From WQXF01 sp031553615 (GTDB taxonomy: Bacteria > Bacillota > Clostridia > Christensenellales > Aristaeellaceae), in the NCBI GenBank assembly GCA_031553615.1, contig JAVBLJ010000062.1, positions 1-64,000 on the forward strand: DNA of 64,000 nt, written 5' to 3'. Positions 16,882 to 25,531 of the stretch are shown piece after piece. Each line of letters starts with the position of its first letter. Position 1 is the stretch's first letter. The notes under the pieces are model-generated. The model worked only from the letters and a program-made list of their open reading frames with translations, was not told the origin of the DNA and searched no databases. The position numbers and the translations under genes were made by a program.

Positions 16882-17544
16882 CTACTCAAAAAGCATGATT
16901 CCCAGCGCCGCGTACATCTTCTGATCCACCCTCTCCTCCCATGTCATCCCCTTTTCCTTTAGGAACCCTTGGAGCGCTACGGTGGTGGCGTAGCCCCATA
17001 TGCCATCGGGATTGCCGCCGTAGAAGCCGAGCGCCCGCAGCTTTCGCTGCACCGCACGCACGGCGGCGCTGCGATCGCCGGGCTGCAGCTCCGGCAGGTG
17101 GGTGCCCAACTCACCGTACGGGCCGCTTTCAATGATGACCGGGGTGCCGTTGGGCACCAATCCGTAGAGCTTTTCCGCATCGCGCGAGTACATGCGAATG
17201 CATCCATGGGAGGCGTGGCTGCCGATCGAGCCGGGGTTGCTCGTGCCGTGGATGCCATACACGCCCCAAGGCACGTTCAGCCCCAAAAAGCGAGTGCCAA
17301 ACCCGTTGGGCTCCTCGGGCACGAAGCGGCGCACGATGCGGAACGTGCCCAGCGGTGTTGGCGTATCCTTCGCCCCAGCAGCAATCGGAAACCGGAGAAT
17401 TTCAATCCCGTTCTCATAAAGCGTCAGCGACATGCGCAGCGTATCCACAACGATCAACCGCTTGGGTGCCTCCGCATGCGTGAACAGCACGATCAGCGAG
17501 CTAAGCACGATAACGATTCCCAGTAGAAGCCGTACCTTGCGCAT
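16882..17544 (-). CDS. L,D-transpeptidase (YkuD) with peptidoglycan-binding domain
   Basis: Secreted or membrane-anchored cell-wall enzyme of 220 residues. A hydrophobic signal or anchor segment covers residues 5-23. The YkuD domain (about 29-140) contains VYGIHGTSN and SHGCIRMYSRDAEKL, giving the catalytic His and Cys. A C-terminal PG_binding_1 domain follows (about 150-215, PGDRSAAVRAVQRKLRALGF). It forms 3-3 peptidoglycan crosslinks or remodels spore cortex; the position next to spoIIIA suggests but does not prove a sporulation role. ATG with GGAGG at 9 nt. Confidence 0.92.
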   Translation of the reverse strand: MRKVRLLLGIVIVLSSLIVLFTHAEAPKRLIVVDTLRMSLTLYENGIEILRFPIAAGAKDTPTPLGTFRIVRRFVPEEPNGFGTRFLGLNVPWGVYGIHGTSNPGSIGSHASHGCIRMYSRDAEKLYGLVPNGTPVIIESGPYGELGTHLPELQPGDRSAAVRAVQRKLRALGFYGGNPDGIWGYATTVALQGFLKEKGMTWEERVDQKMYAALGIMLFE

Positions 17545-17622
17545 GAACGCATCCCTCCGAAATTCGCAGAAATCCCAATGCCCCCTCGCGCGGTGGCCGG
17601 ACCATCAAAAGAGCATATGATC

Positions 17623-17842
17623 AAAAAAACGCCCGAACCACACAAAATGGTTCGAGCGAGTCGCGCGGGCTAAATCAGAGAATTTTGTGGAGGCCTAATA
17701 CTAGCCCTCGCTAGATTTCACGCAATAGATCGCGGAAGATTTTTTCGAATGGCTAGGAGCCTGAGGGAGGTGTAGCCCGCCGCTACGCTGACCGATGCGC
17801 CACAACGCCATTCGCAAAAGATCCGCGAGATATGCCGGATAT
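17623..17842 (-). ncRNA. Structured RNA of unknown class with intrinsic terminator
   Basis: The 298-bp gap after thiI is too long and too structured to be plain spacer. The minus strand ends in a strong intrinsic terminator: arms GCTCGAACCA and TGGTTCGGGC (17657-17648 and 17640-17631) around TTTTGTG, then seven T. Upstream an 8-bp perfect stem GCGGGCTA/TAGCCCGC (17780-17773 with 17672-17665) closes a ~100-nt interior. That interior holds CTAGCC/GGCTAG pairing and the small hairpin CGCGATCTATTGCG, giving a rod with bulges. A competing GCGAATGGC/GCCATTCG pairing also exists. A rod plus terminator resembles 6S RNA in outline, but length and sequence do not let me assign it. The 5' end is unknown. 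No ORF fits. Confidence 0.5.
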
Positions 17843-19075
17843 CTATCGAGGAGTAGTATAGGCGAGCGCCTGCGCTTCAGCCGAATTGCCGCTGATCAGT
17901 ATCAGCTCGGTGCCCTCGATGGCCTCTTGCACCAAGGCCTCGATGTCCAGTATGTTTTCCTTTTCGGCAATAACGTCGAGCTTGGGGTGAAGAATGGGGT
18001 GCTTAGGGGTGAATATGGTACAGCAATCCTCGTAGGGCAGCGTGGAGAGCTCGTAGGTGCCAATGGCCTCGGAGCGCTGTATGATCTCGATCTTATCGAA
18101 GCCGATGAGCGGACGGAACACCGGCAGATCGGCCACGGCATCGGTGCAGCTAAGCGCATCCATGGTTTGGCTGGCCACCTGCCCTATACTTTCGCCGGTG
18201 ATCAGCGCCTGCGCATCCTCGGCGCGCGCCACCCGCTCGGCGAGGCGCACCATGAACCGGCGCATGATCAGGGTGGTCAGGTTGTCGGGGCAACGCTGGT
18301 GGATTTCCATCTGTATCTTGGTAAAGGGCACGACGTGCAGGCGGATCGGCCCGCAGTATCCGCTAAGCACCTTTGCCAGATCAATCACCTTCTGCTTGGC
18401 GCGCTCGCTGGTATACGGGAAGGAATGGTAATGCACCGCGCAGAGCTCCACGCCGCGCTTGGCCACCATGAACCCGGCCACCGGGCTATCGATTCCGCCG
18501 GAGAGCATGAGGCAAGCCTTGCCATTGGTGCCCATGGGCATGCCGCCTACAGCAGGGATGCGCTCCACGTAAAGGTAGGCCTGATCGCGAATTTCGATAT
18601 CGAGCTGATGCTGCGGCATGTGCACGTCCACCGTCAAGTGCGGCAGATGCTCCAGGATATAGGCTCCGAGCGCACCGTTGATGCGCGGCGAATCCATGGG
18701 ATACCGCTTATCCGATCGGCGGGCAGAGATCTTGAAGCTGCCGCGCAGCGGGCGCATGAGCTCCACCGCCTGCGCGCAGATCGCATCGAAATCTCCCTTA
18801 TCCATTTCGATCGCAGGGCTGACCGAGTGCACGCCGAATACGCGCTTCACGCGCGCCGCGCATTCGTTCATGTCTCCCTTTATGGTTTCGCCTGTTTCCT
18901 CGCCATCGACGGAGCCACCGACGGAAACAAAGATGCGGCTGTCGTTCAACCAAACTTCGCCGCTCAGCTCGGCCACCGCCTTGCGGATATGGCCGACCAG
19001 CTTGTTTAAAAAGTACGGGCGGTTTTGGCCCTTGAGGTGAATCTCTCCAAAGCGAACCAGCAGCAGATTGCGCAT
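17843..19075 (-). CDS. thiI: tRNA 4-thiouridine synthase (ThiI)
   Basis: Transfers sulfur to U8 of tRNA, and in some organisms to ThiS for thiamine. 410 residues: an N-terminal ferredoxin-like and THUMP region (1-170, with KISARRSDKRYPMDS), then the PP-loop adenylation domain with SGGIDSPVAGFM near 190 and GESIGQVASQT near 285. There is no C-terminal rhodanese domain, as usual in Gram-positives, so sulfur comes directly from the desulfurase encoded next door. ATG 19075, just after the iscS-type gene (5 bp). The last codons (YTTPR) carry a ~29-bp motif found again after spoIIP. Confidence 0.95.
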   Translation of the reverse strand: MRNLLLVRFGEIHLKGQNRPYFLNKLVGHIRKAVAELSGEVWLNDSRIFVSVGGSVDGEETGETIKGDMNECAARVKRVFGVHSVSPAIEMDKGDFDAICAQAVELMRPLRGSFKISARRSDKRYPMDSPRINGALGAYILEHLPHLTVDVHMPQHQLDIEIRDQAYLYVERIPAVGGMPMGTNGKACLMLSGGIDSPVAGFMVAKRGVELCAVHYHSFPYTSERAKQKVIDLAKVLSGYCGPIRLHVVPFTKIQMEIHQRCPDNLTTLIMRRFMVRLAERVARAEDAQALITGESIGQVASQTMDALSCTDAVADLPVFRPLIGFDKIEIIQRSEAIGTYELSTLPYEDCCTIFTPKHPILHPKLDVIAEKENILDIEALVQEAIEGTELILISGNSAEAQALAYTTPR

Positions 19076-19080
19076 GTGCG

Positions 19081-20244
19081 TCAGCGCCTCCTAAACGATT
19101 TGAGTTGAGCGTGCGCCGCGGCGATGACCCGGGCGGCAATGTCCATTTCCTCGGGCGTATTTAGCGGCGAAAGGCTGAGGCGAATCGCGCCCTCGAGCCG
19201 TTCACCCTTGAGCCCCATGGCGGTCAGCGCTGAAACGGCGCGGTGCCGGCGCGCCGAACAGGCGGAGCCGGTCGATACATAGATGCGCTCCGCTTCCAGC
19301 GCGTGAAGAAGCACCTCGCCGCGCACCCCCGGAAACGAGAGATTCAGAATGTGCGGCGCAGCCTCTTCGCTGGCCGGATCGGGCCCATTCACCTCGAGCC
19401 CGGGCACCAGCGCGGCAAGCTGTTCATACAGCCGCAGCTTGCAGGCCCGCAGGACTCCGGCAAGGTCGGAAACCTGCTGCATCTCCCGCACCGCCGCGTG
19501 CAGCCCCACGATGCCCGGCACGTTCTCGGTGCCGGAGCGCAGACCTTCCTCTTGCCCGCCCCCAAACAGTCGGGGTTTGAGCAGCAGACCCTTGCGCATC
19601 AGCAGCGCACCCACGCCCTTGGGGCCATGTATCTTGTGCGCACTGAGCGAATACAGATCGACTTTGGCTTGCTTAAGCCGCAGCGGCACGCGCAGGAACC
19701 CTTGCACACCGTCTACGTGCAGCAGCGCATCAGGGCATCGGGCATCGCGTAATGCGGATAGCGCTTCGATAGGCTGTACGGCGCCGTTCTCGTTGTTAAC
19801 GTGCATGCAGCTGATAAGCGCAACGTTGCCCTGCAGCAGCGGGACGCATCGCTCGATATCCAGCACACCCCGGGCATCGACCGGCAGCTCGCGCACCGTG
19901 TGTCCAAACGACTCGGCGGCGCGCATCGCTTCGCGCACGGCAGGATGCTCCACCGCGCTGCAACAAAGCACGCGCGGCGTGCGCTGGCGCTCCGCGATGC
20001 CCAAAATGGCCAAGTTATCGGATTCTGTGCCGCCGGAGGTAAACATCGCCTCATAGCCCGGTGCGCCCGCAGCTGCACAGAGCGTCTCCCGGCAGATACG
20101 CAATTCCTGCTCCACGGCTACCGCCGGCTCGTAGGCCGCAGAGGGGTTGAAGTACCCCTGCCGCATGGATTGCAGCATGCGTTGCGCGACGACCTCGTAC
20201 ACCGGAGTCGTCGCGCTATGATCCAAGTATATGGGGTTTTCCAT
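19081..20244 (-). CDS. Cysteine desulfurase (NifS/IscS family)
   Basis: PLP enzyme that releases sulfur from cysteine, here most likely for ThiI, since the pair is adjacent and co-oriented. About 387 residues beginning MENPIYLDHSATTPV. PLP lysine in SLSAHKIHGPKGVG (about residue 200), HVDGVQGF before it, FTSGGTESDN near 65, and the active-site cysteine in STGSACSARR near 318. I chose the ATG at 20244; a TTG nine codons upstream has no better ribosome site. The short active-site loop is of the IscS-like desulfurase kind seen beside thiI (NifZ in B. subtilis). Confidence 0.93.
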   Translation of the reverse strand: MENPIYLDHSATTPVYEVVAQRMLQSMRQGYFNPSAAYEPAVAVEQELRICRETLCAAAGAPGYEAMFTSGGTESDNLAILGIAERQRTPRVLCCSAVEHPAVREAMRAAESFGHTVRELPVDARGVLDIERCVPLLQGNVALISCMHVNNENGAVQPIEALSALRDARCPDALLHVDGVQGFLRVPLRLKQAKVDLYSLSAHKIHGPKGVGALLMRKGLLLKPRLFGGGQEEGLRSGTENVPGIVGLHAAVREMQQVSDLAGVLRACKLRLYEQLAALVPGLEVNGPDPASEEAAPHILNLSFPGVRGEVLLHALEAERIYVSTGSACSARRHRAVSALTAMGLKGERLEGAIRLSLSPLNTPEEMDIAARVIAAAHAQLKSFRRR

Positions 20245-20321
20245 AGTGCTCACGCTCTTGTTTTCTCGCAAACCATAGCAGCGGCCATGGCGAAACCATG
20301 GGAGGGGCTACGGTGCTTTGT

Positions 20322-20858
20322 TTACCCTTGGAATGCGTTTTGCGCGGAGTATTGGCGAATCAGCTTGCCCATCTCCTCCGAGGGTTCGATGACGATGATG
20401 CGCTTTTTGCCCTCGCGCTCAAAGAAAAAGTAGAACAGGTTGGCCTCGCGGTTGAGGAACCAATTGTCCTTGCGGATGCCGGGCATGGTGACATACCGCT
20501 GGAAGCTGGGGTGCTGCACCCATCCGCAGGCCTGCACATTGCGCACCTTCATGGTGCCCAGCTCCTTGCGCTTGGAGTTGGCGTAGACACGGGCGAAATC
20601 CATATCGCCATTGGTAAAGGTGTACTCATACTCCACGCGGAAGTGATCCTTGCGCAGAAAGAGCAGCACCGCGATGCCGCCTGTCCCCAGCAGAATAGCG
20701 ATTACGGGCAAATCAAGCCGGGGTTGCGACATAAGGCTTTGCAGCATGATGAAGGCGATCAGCCCAAAGAACACGATGCCGAACCAGCAGAGCGCATAGA
20801 GCAGGTTGAGCATTCCCCTTTTGCGGGCGACCACGATTTCTTCCATAAAATGGTCCAT
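20322..20858 (-). CDS. Small membrane protein, DUF6106-like
   Basis: 178 residues with two transmembrane helices (about 19-42 and 48-67) followed by a soluble domain of ~110 residues. That domain contains VEYEYTFTNGDMDFARVYANSKRKEL and ends in a region rich in aromatic residues (NLFYFFFEREGKKR). It resembles uncharacterised membrane proteins common in Clostridia with the MDHF...EIVVARKRG N-terminus; the family name is from memory and function is unknown. The ATG at 20858 is set by GGAGGAGAAAACC. It has its own promoter at 20888-20916. Confidence 0.8.
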   Translation of the reverse strand: MDHFMEEIVVARKRGMLNLLYALCWFGIVFFGLIAFIMLQSLMSQPRLDLPVIAILLGTGGIAVLLFLRKDHFRVEYEYTFTNGDMDFARVYANSKRKELGTMKVRNVQACGWVQHPSFQRYVTMPGIRKDNWFLNREANLFYFFFEREGKKRIIVIEPSEEMGKLIRQYSAQNAFQG

Positions 20859-20887
20859 GGTTTTCTCCTCCTGTACAACATGGGGAC

Positions 20888-20916
20888 AGTATACCATGCA
20901 CAGAACTTGCTGTCCA
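20888..20916 (-). promoter_or_regulatory. Sigma-A-type promoter
   Basis: Minus strand: -35 TGGACA (20916-20911), 17-bp spacer, -10 TATACT (20893-20888). It lies 30 bp before the small membrane protein gene and may also feed the desulfurase and thiI. Confidence 0.7.
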
Positions 20917-21093
20917 TCCGTTTTCCCAGCACATGCCGCACCAAACCAGTTTTTTTGCTGTGCCTTTTCGTGAAAATATGTTATACTATCATGAGGTAGA
21001 TGCAGGACCGCCGCAGAGAACAAGCTTGCATGGAAGGCCCTGCATTTACGAATTTGTTCGCCGGAAACTTACCCGCCAAACGGAGGGAATGCC

Positions 21094-23295
21094 ATGAAGT
21101 GTCCCCATTGTGGAAAGTGGAACCAAGCAGCTTTTCCGCGCTGTTACCAATGCGGCGCAGAGCTGCCCCGTATAGACCCGGATGCGATCCCTGTCGAACC
21201 CTCGTGGCAAGAAAAATTGCGCAACGCTGAGCCTTCCGAAACCTACATCAAATACGAGGAAGATTCCAACGCCCGCGAGCTGCCCGATCAGAACGTGCAT
21301 CACGAGATTCTGGGCCGGGAAATCGAAAGCTTAAAGGAGCGTCGGGAACGCGGCGCGCTGCAATTGGCGACGCTGCGGCACCAAGCGCGCCGCGCAAAGG
21401 AAACGATTGGCAACGCGGCCATCATCAAGCCCGCCGAGGAGATTGACCCCTACGAAGCGCTGCTGAACAAGGAACCCATCGAGGATCTGGATGAGAATGC
21501 GCGCGTTCCGGTGCGCAAAAGGCAAAGAGGCGAAACCGCCGCCGAACGGTCGCCTGCCGAATCCAAGCGAACGCGGCGCACCCGGGGCAAGCGCCCCCTG
21601 CAGCCCGTGGTGCTACAGCCCATCGAGATGCCTTCTTTTAGTGCCTATTCTGACGCGTCCGCCGATGCACATGCTCAGGATTGGCGCGGCCAAACTGCCG
21701 CCGCATGGAAGGCGCAAAGCGACTTCATCTACACCGATGATGGCAATGCACCCGTGCTGTACGATGGGTACTTGCCTTCACCGACCGATAAGCGCTTGGG
21801 CGCACGCGGCATGGACCCGGATCCTATGATTGCCGAGCGCGAAAAGGCTACCTGGAACGCCTCGCAACACGCCGCGATTTCCACTACCTACGCCAACGGC
21901 AAACACCAGACCATGGCCCCGAAGAGCGCACCGATACGCAAGCCCAAAAAGCGCAAAAACCAGAACGTGATGTTCAAGCAGTGGGCCGCCATTATCGTTA
22001 CGGTCGGAGTCGTTGTGGCCGCGATCATCATCGGCATGCCCCATCTCCTTTCCTCGTTCATTACCCAGCCCATCCAAGCGGAGGCTACTACCCCGGCGAC
22101 CATCACCGTCAGCGAGATCGACGGTCAGCCCGCCCACACCATCTGGATTCCGGGCAAAGAAAACACCCAAATCTACATCGAAGAGTTGGAAAAGGCGTAC
22201 GTCGTCACCGGAGGAACCGCCGAGGTGCAAATCGTGGATTATTTCTGGTACGAAGGCAAGGACGACATCACCGAGGCCAACGCATCGGTCCAGCTGACCC
22301 CGCTCGCGCTGTACAGTTCCGGCGAGCAGGTGCCCATGCCGCCTATCACGTACACGATCGATATTCCGCTTTCGCCCGTGCGGCTCATTCGCCCGCAATC
22401 GCTCATCGCGGACGTGAGCACCTCCATTCTCGACCTTCGTTTGCAGGTGGAGCGCACCAGCCGTGTGAAAGTCAACGGCGAGGATGTTAGCCACTTGATC
22501 GACACCAACGGGCGCGTCACCAAGAACGTGCCTGTCGAAGCCATCGGCGACAACATCGTGCACGTATCCGTGCATAGCCCACGTTGCCGCCCCAACAATT
22601 TCGAGATCGTGCTGCGCCGTCAGCCGCAGGATGTCCCGCTGGAGATGGCTGCCGATACGCTCAGCGAGACCGAAGGAACGTCGGATGAGGACTTGATCGA
22701 GGATAAGGAAGAACGCGACGCCGCGTTCGCAGCGCTGGCCGAGGCAAAGAAGACTGCAGTCAAAAAACCACAGATGAAGCTGTTCGCGCGTACCGTTCCC
22801 GATGCCGAGATCGAAATTCTTTCACCCTACAAGGAAGGCAGCCTCAGTAAAACCCAGCTGGCAGCCGACGGCAGCTTCTCCTTCATCGCCACCTTCCCCA
22901 AGATCGGCGAGAACGAAGTGCTCATCAAGGCGACGTTCGATGGCCGCTCCTCCATCCTTCCTCACGTCGTCACCTACGTGCCGCCTGAGGACATTTACTC
23001 AAAAAAGGCGTGGTCGTTCGAACGCAGCGACTACGTCGATTTGGTGAACAACATCACCTTGCGCGTCGGCCAGGTCTACGTGTGCAAGGGCATCATCAAG
23101 GAGTTTATTACCGAAGAGCGGCCACAGTTGGCCATCATGGATACCGACCCCACCGAATCGGAACAGCTGGTGCTGCTGGAAAACAGCAGCAAGACCAACT
23201 GGACGGTAGGTGGATACTTCCGGGTGTATGGCGAGGCTTTCTCGCTCTATGACACCATGCCCCGCATCACCGTGCGCTACACGTACACCAACTAG
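21094..23295 (+). CDS. Zinc-ribbon, single-pass membrane protein of unknown function
   Basis: 733 residues, family not recognised. Residues 1-22 form a zinc ribbon with CPHC and CYQC knuckles. Residues 30-290 are charged and low complexity, probably disordered, with arginine/lysine clusters near 141-167 and 282-290. One transmembrane helix spans about 297-316 with the basic side facing the cytosol. The outer part (317-733) looks like several beta-rich, Ig-like modules: about 430-510, then about 590-650 containing IEILSPYKEG and GENEVLIKATF, then a final domain ending in ITVRYTYTN. The ribbon therefore faces the cytosol and the beta modules face outward. ATG 21094 with CGGAGG. A -10 TATACT lies at 20984-20989 with a poor -35. 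A terminator follows directly, so it is monocistronic. Confidence 0.85.
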   Translation: MKCPHCGKWNQAAFPRCYQCGAELPRIDPDAIPVEPSWQEKLRNAEPSETYIKYEEDSNARELPDQNVHHEILGREIESLKERRERGALQLATLRHQARRAKETIGNAAIIKPAEEIDPYEALLNKEPIEDLDENARVPVRKRQRGETAAERSPAESKRTRRTRGKRPLQPVVLQPIEMPSFSAYSDASADAHAQDWRGQTAAAWKAQSDFIYTDDGNAPVLYDGYLPSPTDKRLGARGMDPDPMIAEREKATWNASQHAAISTTYANGKHQTMAPKSAPIRKPKKRKNQNVMFKQWAAIIVTVGVVVAAIIIGMPHLLSSFITQPIQAEATTPATITVSEIDGQPAHTIWIPGKENTQIYIEELEKAYVVTGGTAEVQIVDYFWYEGKDDITEANASVQLTPLALYSSGEQVPMPPITYTIDIPLSPVRLIRPQSLIADVSTSILDLRLQVERTSRVKVNGEDVSHLIDTNGRVTKNVPVEAIGDNIVHVSVHSPRCRPNNFEIVLRRQPQDVPLEMAADTLSETEGTSDEDLIEDKEERDAAFAALAEAKKTAVKKPQMKLFARTVPDAEIEILSPYKEGSLSKTQLAADGSFSFIATFPKIGENEVLIKATFDGRSSILPHVVTYVPPEDIYSKKAWSFERSDYVDLVNNITLRVGQVYVCKGIIKEFITEERPQLAIMDTDPTESEQLVLLENSSKTNWTVGGYFRVYGEAFSLYDTMPRITVRYTYTN

Positions 23296-23322
23296 CACGC
23301 AATACGACACTCCCGCACCAAG

Positions 23323-23360
23323 CGAGCCCCGACCCGAAAAGGGACGAGGCTCGTTTTTTT
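23323..23360 (+). terminator. Intrinsic terminator after the zinc-ribbon gene
   Basis: CGAGCC (23323-23328) pairs with GGCTCG (23348-23353), extended inward by CCC/GGG, and is followed by seven T (23354-23360). Confidence 0.9.
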
Positions 23361-23412
23361 GCGCGAAAGGCTCTGGATTTATCTTATGCTGGAAATCTAT
23401 CGAGGAGTAGTA

Positions 23413-24600
23413 TTACTTATCTCTCTTCTTACCGATCAGTCCGCCGGTGATTTCGCTGGTATTGCGCATCAGCTTTTCCTTCATTGCCTTGCCCGAACCG
23501 GTGGAGAGAAAGGCAAACGCCAGGATACCGATCGCGCCAATCACCAGCATCCAGATGATGCCGGAGCCACTCCCCTTGTTGCTGCTCTTCGTGCCGGTGG
23601 TGCCCGCTTGCGCGTTACCAGTATCCTTCGCGGAGCCGGAGACGTTGCCGTACAGCGTTGTATTGATTACGTCGGCCATCATGGCCGTGGAACGCACCGC
23701 GCGCTCTTTGCTGGTGGTGTGCGTGCCAAACTCCAGCAGAATGGCGTGAGGAAGCAGTTCTTGGTTGTAGCTGCCCTTGCCGACGAAGATGTCCTTCACC
23801 AGGCCGGGGTATTCCTTGTCCGCCACGGCCTTGAGCTCTTTGGCAAAGCTACGGTTGGCGGAGGCGTTTTGGTTCGAGCGGCCCACCAGCAGGCGAACCT
23901 TGGTTATCTGCTCGCCATCCACGGTGTCGTTGTACTCTGCCGCTGAGGGAATGCCATCGCGGTGCACGTCGATGAGCGCGTCCGGCTGCTTTTGCGCCAA
24001 GCGGGTGGCGGTTTGGCGCGAGCGGCGGTATGCGCCCGCATCGTGGGGCACGTGGGTGGTCTCGTCCAGGATTACTTCGACGCCCTTGCCTTCCAGCGAG
24101 CTCTTCAGCGCTTCGGCTACGTCGTAGATGCCACCCTTTCCGTTGTTGGCGCTTGCGGTGCCGTCGGTCGGAATGTAGGATTCATCACTGTGCGTCGCGT
24201 AAATCGCAACCACCTTTTTGTTGCCCGCTGCGTACACCGGCAAGGCCTGCTCCTGGCTAAGCCAGCTCACATCGGGCATGCTTTCGTCGCCCAGCAGCTT
24301 CGCTTCCGCCTTCATAGTGCGGTCGTCCACGCTGGTTACGCTGTAGAGCTTGTTATCCGCAGAGATGTATTCATCGCCTGCGTACACCGCGCCGCCGATC
24401 TGGAAAATTTCCTTTCCTTCCGGATCAAAGACCGTGTAGCAGGCATCGTCCTCGCCGCGGCCGGCCCAATCCTCCCAATCGTCGGCGGAAGCCTGATGGA
24501 TGGGCAGCGTACCGAAGAGCAGGAGCGCGATTGCTACGGAAAGCGCTAGCCTGCGCCCATCGATTCCCCGCAAAAAACGTAATAGACCGTTACTCTTCAT
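23413..24600 (-). CDS. spoIIP: Stage II sporulation protein P (peptidoglycan amidase/endopeptidase)
   Basis: Cell-wall hydrolase that works with SpoIID and SpoIIM during engulfment. 395 residues: a signal anchor at 16-38, then a linker. The SpoIIP domain runs about 150-320 and carries IYATHSDESYIP (metal His and Glu), HVPHDAGAYRRSRQTA, DVHRDGIPS and LEFGTHTTS. After a Gly/Ser/Thr linker a second transmembrane helix lies near the C-terminus (about 352-372). That extra C-terminal anchor is less usual. The start ATG overlaps the DUF1614 gene's stop as ATGA. Confidence 0.92.
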   Translation of the reverse strand: MKSNGLLRFLRGIDGRRLALSVAIALLLFGTLPIHQASADDWEDWAGRGEDDACYTVFDPEGKEIFQIGGAVYAGDEYISADNKLYSVTSVDDRTMKAEAKLLGDESMPDVSWLSQEQALPVYAAGNKKVVAIYATHSDESYIPTDGTASANNGKGGIYDVAEALKSSLEGKGVEVILDETTHVPHDAGAYRRSRQTATRLAQKQPDALIDVHRDGIPSAAEYNDTVDGEQITKVRLLVGRSNQNASANRSFAKELKAVADKEYPGLVKDIFVGKGSYNQELLPHAILLEFGTHTTSKERAVRSTAMMADVINTTLYGNVSGSAKDTGNAQAGTTGTKSSNKGSGSGIIWMLVIGAIGILAFAFLSTGSGKAMKEKLMRNTSEITGGLIGKKRDK

Positions 24601-25250
24601 TTGCGCCGCCTCCCGTTGGCCACCGCGCCATCCTCATGCTCGGTGTTGGCGCGGCCCGTCGTAAGACGCTCCAGTGCTTCGCCCACAAATTCCGCCAACA
24701 GCACTGCCAGCAGCCCGGAGATCACGATCGCATCCAGCGCACCTGCACTGCCCAAGTGCAGCGGCTGGTTCACGCCCGAGGCCCAGTTAATCACCGCCAC
24801 CGCGATGTCCGCCAGAATCACGCCCATCACACCGGAGATGAAGGCTGCACGGCGCGAACGGCCCGCGAGGTATGCGATTGCGCCTGCCACCAGTCCATAG
24901 ATGTAGTTGGGATCGAAGCCGATGCTCTCCGGCTCACTGGGCATGAAGCGCCCCAGCAGGTACACCGCCACTCCGGTGATGAGCGAGCCGACGATCGCGC
25001 GCATCCGCTCCTTGCCGGTCTCGGCCTTGATCAGCAGGTAGATGCATACGGCCAACGGTACCAGCGCGCCGCCGATGTTGACCGACACCATTCCAATCGT
25101 GATATCGGGAATGAAGCCCCCCACGAAGATTGCCGCCACCACCAGCAGTGCCTGGCGGTCGGTCAGCCGCATGCGATCCAGTACCCGCTGTGCGACCCCA
25201 AAAAGGATTAGCAGCGCGAGCACCATGAGCGCAATCATGCCCACAGACAT
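24597..25250 (-). CDS. DUF1614 polytopic membrane protein
   Basis: About 217 residues with six to seven hydrophobic helices, the conserved GGFIPDITIG segment near residue 47 and GAGALDAIVISGL-like sequence near 170, matching DUF1614. Function is unknown. Translationally coupled to spoIIP (ATGA), which suggests a role in sporulation or cell-envelope remodelling; this is context only. The start is uncertain: ATG 25250 has GGGGTG 6 nt upstream, while GTG codons at 25259 and 25244 are alternatives. Confidence 0.82.
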   Translation of the reverse strand: MSVGMIALMVLALLILFGVAQRVLDRMRLTDRQALLVVAAIFVGGFIPDITIGMVSVNIGGALVPLAVCIYLLIKAETGKERMRAIVGSLITGVAVYLLGRFMPSEPESIGFDPNYIYGLVAGAIAYLAGRSRRAAFISGVMGVILADIAVAVINWASGVNQPLHLGSAGALDAIVISGLLAVLLAEFVGEALERLTTGRANTEHEDGAVANGRRRK

Positions 25251-25449
25251 TCCTCTCACCCCATCGTTTCTGTTCAGATTTCGTTCGCTCGTTTACTTTT
25301 CGCGTTCATGGCTTGAGTGTGGCCGAGGGCAATGCAAACTATCCGCGCGAGGGCAGCAGAACCCAGTGGAAAGAATTGGTGCGCGCACAATGATGCTGCG
25401 CAAAGTAGTGTCCATATGTTGTACCAGCTTGTTTTGCAATATCCACGGG

Positions 25450-25478
25450 TTGCGGTTCGCTGCTTTTTGTGCTATAGT
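25450..25478 (+). promoter_or_regulatory. Sigma-A-type promoter for parE-parC
   Basis: -35 TTGCGG (25450-25455), 17-bp spacer, -10 TATAGT (25473-25478), 53 bp before the parE ATG. It lies in the 280-bp divergent gap between the DUF1614 gene and parE. I see nothing else definite in the rest of that gap. Confidence 0.75.
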
Positions 25479-25531
25479 AACTCTTTGGAAATGGACGTTT
25501 TTGAATGACCGTTTAGGATGTGATACACCCA

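Noticed and set aside
17623..17842. Assignment as 6S RNA, tmRNA or SRP RNA
   Set aside because: No tmRNA tag region, no SRP Alu or domain IV consensus, and 6S sequence features are not convincing; left as an unassigned structured RNA.
17795..19009. Plus-strand ORF of 404 codons over thiI
   Set aside because: It is a shadow of thiI; no ribosome site or family match.
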